DNA of 35,948 bases from Candidatus Sulfopaludibacter sp. SbA3 (GTDB taxonomy: Bacteria > Acidobacteriota > Vicinamibacteria > Vicinamibacterales > UBA2999), in assembly GCA_945903265.1 (NCBI GenBank), contig CAMDNQ010000030.1, forward strand, positions 1-35,948, read 5' to 3'. Made by a program: the position numbers and the translations under genes. This document shows positions 33,325 through 35,948 of the stretch, in pieces. The number at the start of each line of letters is the position of its first letter. The stretch's first letter is position 1. Below the pieces are notes generated by a model. The model saw nothing but the letters and a program-made list of their open reading frames with translations. It was not told the origin of the DNA and made no database searches.

Positions 33325-35000
33325 TACATACCGTTGTACTGCGGGCCGCCGCCGCCTTCAGGCGCGACCCAGGTGATCACCTGGTATGGGTCCATGATGT
33401 CGCACGTCTTGCAGTGCACGCAGTTCGAGGCGTTGATCTGCAGGCGCGGAACGCCTGGCCCGAGCGGCGTCGAGGGGTCGGGCTCGCGGACGATCTCGTA
33501 GACGTTGGCAGGACAGAAGCGCGTGCACGGATGACCGTACTCGGGACCGCAGATCGTGCTGCAGACCTCCGTATGCACCAGCAGGTGCGACGGCTGGTCT
33601 TCGTCGTGCGCGGTGCCTGAGTAGTGCACGTTGGTGACCTTGTCGAACGTCAACCGGCGATCGACCGGCGGCTGATTGTGCGGCGTGATCGACGTGTCCG
33701 GAGTGCCGTAGTACCACGTGAGCGTCTTCATCCGCTCATGGCCGGGATGGCCGTGGAGATCCTCGGCCCAGCGGCCGCCCGTCAGTACCGAGAGGCCCGC
33801 AAATGCGAGACCCGTAAAGAGACCGTGGCCGAATGCCTGGTGGACGTTGCGGACCGGATAGAGCTCGGCGCGCACGGGACTGGCGTCAATCTTCGACTGA
33901 TAACGCGAGAGTCCGGCCGCGGAGGTATCGCCGGCGCGGATCGCCTCGAATGCCGTTTCCGCCGCCAGCATGCCGGTCCGCATCGCGAGGTGAATCCCCT
34001 TGAGGCGCATTGAATTGACGAACCCGCCCGCATCGCCCGCGATCAGCGCGCCGTCCAGATACGGCTGCGGAATCGTGTTCCAGCCCCCTTCGGGCATCGC
34101 CTTGGCGCCATAGCGGACCATCTGTCCGCCCTCCAGCAGCGTCGTCACGAGCGGATGCCGCTTGAACCGGTTGAACGCCATGTGCGGGTCGAACAACGGA
34201 TCCTTGTAGTCGAGACCGACGACGAAGCCGAGCGAGATACGGTTGTCGGGCAGGCCGTAGATGAACCCGCCGCCGAACTCCTCGGGACGCAGCGGATAGC
34301 CGAGCGAATGCATCACCGTCCCGGGATCGAGGCGGCCCGCGGGGACCTCCCACAGCTCCTTGATCCCGAGCGCGAACTGCTCCGGCTGCCGTCCGCGGCC
34401 AAGCTGAAACTGTCGCAGCAGCTCCTTCGTGAGGTTGCCGCGCACGCCGTCGCAGAAGATCGTGACCTTGGCGGTGATGTCGACGCCAGGCTCGAAGGTC
34501 GATTTGTGGTCGCCGTGCCGGCCGATGCCGCGATCGCCGGTGCGCACGCCGATGACGCGATCGCCGTCGGTCAGGACGTTCTGGCCCGCGAATCCGCTGA
34601 AGAAATCGATGCCCTGTCCTTCTGCCTGCTCGGCAAGCCAGCGGACGAACTGATTGAGCGAAATGATGTAGTTGCCGTGATTGCGGAGCGGCGGCGGAAT
34701 GATCGGCAGCCGGAGGCTGCCCGTCTCGCCCAGGAAGTAGACGCGGTCGCGCTGGACCTCCGCGGCGAGCGGCGCGCCCTTCTCCTTGAAATCCGGAATC
34801 AGATCGCGAAGCGTGGAGGGATCGAGCACCGCGCCGGACAGCATGTGCGCGCCGGCGTCACGCGCTTTCTCGAGCACCGCGATCGACAGCGGTTCGCCCC
34901 CCTGCTGCTGCTGGAGCTGCGCGAGCCGCAACGCCGCCGACAACCCCGCCGGCCCGCCGCCGACGATCAGGACATCGACTTCGAGGGCCTCACGCTGCAT
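33324..35000 (-). CDS. Electron transfer flavoprotein-ubiquinone oxidoreductase
   Basis: A 558-residue ETF-QO. FAD-binding VDVLIVGGGPAGLSAALRLA is at residues 8-27; GAHMLSGAVLDP, then a ubiquinone-binding hydrophobic region (AGLSVLTGG...) and DGALIAGDAGGFVNSMRLKGIHLAMRTGMLA follow. The C-terminal 4Fe-4S domain shows four cysteines: PCTRFCPANVYEI and then NCVHCKTCDIMDPYQV. It takes electrons from reduced ETF and passes them to quinone at the membrane, so fatty-acid and amino-acid oxidation feed respiration. It follows the ETF alpha gene in the same direction, with only the 92-bp palindrome between. Confidence 0.95.
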   Translation of the reverse strand: MQREALEVDVLIVGGGPAGLSAALRLAQLQQQQGGEPLSIAVLEKARDAGAHMLSGAVLDPSTLRDLIPDFKEKGAPLAAEVQRDRVYFLGETGSLRLPIIPPPLRNHGNYIISLNQFVRWLAEQAEGQGIDFFSGFAGQNVLTDGDRVIGVRTGDRGIGRHGDHKSTFEPGVDITAKVTIFCDGVRGNLTKELLRQFQLGRGRQPEQFALGIKELWEVPAGRLDPGTVMHSLGYPLRPEEFGGGFIYGLPDNRISLGFVVGLDYKDPLFDPHMAFNRFKRHPLVTTLLEGGQMVRYGAKAMPEGGWNTIPQPYLDGALIAGDAGGFVNSMRLKGIHLAMRTGMLAAETAFEAIRAGDTSAAGLSRYQSKIDASPVRAELYPVRNVHQAFGHGLFTGLAFAGLSVLTGGRWAEDLHGHPGHERMKTLTWYYGTPDTSITPHNQPPVDRRLTFDKVTNVHYSGTAHDEDQPSHLLVHTEVCSTICGPEYGHPCTRFCPANVYEIVREPDPSTPLGPGVPRLQINASNCVHCKTCDIMDPYQVITWVAPEGGGGPQYNGM

Positions 35001-35004
35001 AAGG

Positions 35005-35096
35005 AACCACGAAGCTCACGAAGGAATCGAAGGACACGAAGAATCTATTTTATGGGTGTTCTTCGCGTTCTTCGTATTCTTCGTGTCTTCGTGGTT
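35005..35096. repeat. CACGAAG-type extragenic palindrome, copy B
   Basis: A 92-bp imperfect palindrome of iterated CACGAAG/CGAAG words: it starts AACCACGAAGCTCACGAAGG and ends TTCTTCGTGTCTTCGTGGTT. It fills the whole gap between ETF alpha and ETF-QO, and supplies the first bases after (and part of) the ETF alpha stop codon. Confidence 0.8.
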
Positions 35097-35948
35097 ATTT
35101 CTGGAGCTCTGCGATCATCGCCGGGACAATTTCGAACAGATCTCCCACGATGCCGTAATCCGCGACCTCGAAGATCGGCGCGTCGGCGTCCTTGTTGATG
35201 GCGACAATCGTGCGCGAGCCTTTCATGCCGACCAGATGCTGGATGGCCCCCGAGATGCCGAGCGCCACATACAGCTTCGGCGCGACCGTCTGGCCGGAGC
35301 TGCCAATCTGGCGCTCCATCGGCAGCCATCCGCTGTCGCAGATCGGCCGCGAAGCGGCAATCTCGGCGCCGAGCGCTTTTGCGAGCGACTCCGCCACCGG
35401 CAGCTGCTCCTTCGACTTGATGCCGCGGCCGACCGCCACGATCTTCGCCGCCTGACTCAGGTCGACGGCGCGCTGCGCCTCCTGGAACGGCGGCTCGGGC
35501 AGCTGGCGGATGGCGGCGGGATCGATCTTGACGGCGACATCCGTCACCGGTGACGGGGCGGAGCCGCGCTGGAGCTGGTCGGCGCGAAACGCCCCGATCT
35601 GGAATGTCACGAAGCAGGGGCCGCTGCCGACCGGCTTCACTTCGGCCGCCAGCTTGCCCTGGAACATCGGCCGCATGAAGGTGGGCGCTTCGGCCGTCCC
35701 GGTAATCGTCGTGGCGTCGGTAATGAGCGGCGCGTTCAGCCGCGCCGCGAGCGCGGGCACGAAGTCGCGCGCCTGGTACGTGTGCGCGAGCACCACGAAC
35801 CTGGGCGCCTGTCCCTGTACCACCTGCGCCAGTGCGGTCACGAAGCCGTCCGGTGTGTACGACGCGAGAGCGGCATCGGTCACCGTCAGTACATCGCCGA
35901 TACCCGCGCCGGCGAGCTCCTGGGCGGCACTGGCGGCCTCGCCGGCCA
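35095..35948 (-). CDS. etfA: Electron transfer flavoprotein alpha subunit (N-terminus outside the window)
   Basis: The frame continues past the right edge; the GTG at 35883 is an internal codon, because upstream sequence (AGEAASAAQELAGAGIGDVL) is typical ETF alpha. The rest includes YTPDGFVTALAQVV, LAARLNAPLITDATTI, and the C-terminal FAD domain: AVGRGIKSKEQLPVAESLAKALGAEIAASR, GSSGQTVAPKLYVALGISGAIQHLVGMK, and IVAINKDADAPIFEVADYGIVGD, the PS00696-like signature. It carries FAD and shuttles electrons from acyl-CoA dehydrogenases to ETF-QO. The beta subunit gene is probably just outside, to the right. Confidence 0.93.
   Translation of the reverse strand, partial: AGEAASAAQELAGAGIGDVLTVTDAALASYTPDGFVTALAQVVQGQAPRFVVLAHTYQARDFVPALAARLNAPLITDATTITGTAEAPTFMRPMFQGKLAAEVKPVGSGPCFVTFQIGAFRADQLQRGSAPSPVTDVAVKIDPAAIRQLPEPPFQEAQRAVDLSQAAKIVAVGRGIKSKEQLPVAESLAKALGAEIAASRPICDSGWLPMERQIGSSGQTVAPKLYVALGISGAIQHLVGMKGSRTIVAINKDADAPIFEVADYGIVGDLFEIVPAMIAELQK

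Noticed and set aside
34155-35198. Plus-strand 347-codon frame through ETF-QO and copy B of the palindrome
   Set aside because: It owes its length to lack of stops in high-GC sequence; its 'SRRNRRTRRIYFMGVLRVLR' part is merely the translated palindrome.
1-35948. CRISPR arrays, tRNA and rRNA genes
   Set aside because: I looked for regularly spaced repeats, cloverleaf ends and conserved rRNA segments and saw none; a covariance-model scan would be decisive.

Overview
The window is high-GC, densely coded bacterial chromosome. It holds typical Gram-negative genes: LptE for lipopolysaccharide assembly, a DUF374 acyltransferase, a Tat-exported TRAP-type binding protein and a PilT ATPase. The large propeller proteins end in a signature close to 'YDVTRDGQRFLMVK...NWFEELK', which I associate with Acidobacteriota, especially Vicinamibacteria-like soil lineages. 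Short palindromes built on CACGAAG and CGCAGGCT also fit that group. The taxon is inferred from style; no rRNA gene is present.

Layout. (1) Positions 1-3690 are an accessory, partly decayed edge. An IS3-family element end cuts off the N-terminus of a GHKL-ATPase/PD-(D/E)XK nuclease gene. Two unrecognised small genes, a possible protease-like gene remnant, a GNAT acetyltransferase and a large imperfect inverted repeat follow. (2) 3687-9447 is housekeeping: a GlcG/HbpS-like exported protein and DUF4126 on the minus strand, then rsmE, a Ser/Thr kinase, ilvE, pilT and recX on the plus strand. (3) 9422-20013 is the most unusual part. Four tandem minus-strand genes (translationally coupled, the most upstream one frameshifted) each encode TIR domain, transmembrane helix and PD40 beta-propeller. 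A divergent gene, 58 bp away, encodes an N-terminal SLOG-type nucleotide-sensing domain plus SLATT-like membrane helices. The block lies exactly between recX and alaS, which are neighbours in many bacteria. (4) 20043-26848 holds alaS, an SMP-30-like lipoprotein, an orphan TRAP binding protein paired with a PepSY membrane protein, a lytic transglycosylase and rpsT. (5) 26854-32255 is a minus-strand run (reading right to left) of tandem-ACT protein, histone-deacetylase-like hydrolase, leuS, lptE and holA. (6) 32322 to the end holds a SEC-C micro-membrane protein, DUF374, ETF-quinone oxidoreductase and ETF alpha, with two CACGAAG palindromes filling the gaps on both sides of the quinone oxidoreductase gene.

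How the genes may work together. TIR enzymes can make NAD-derived cyclic signals, and in Thoeris defence a SLOG domain in ThsA senses such a signal. TIR-propeller sensors facing a SLOG-membrane protein could therefore be a Thoeris-like signalling system with a pore or membrane effector in place of SIR2. This is an inference from domains and layout.

A second general feature is that many genes have a -10-like hexamer ending only 6-9 nt before the start codon and no Shine-Dalgarno sequence, which suggests widespread leaderless transcription. TTG and GTG starts are common.
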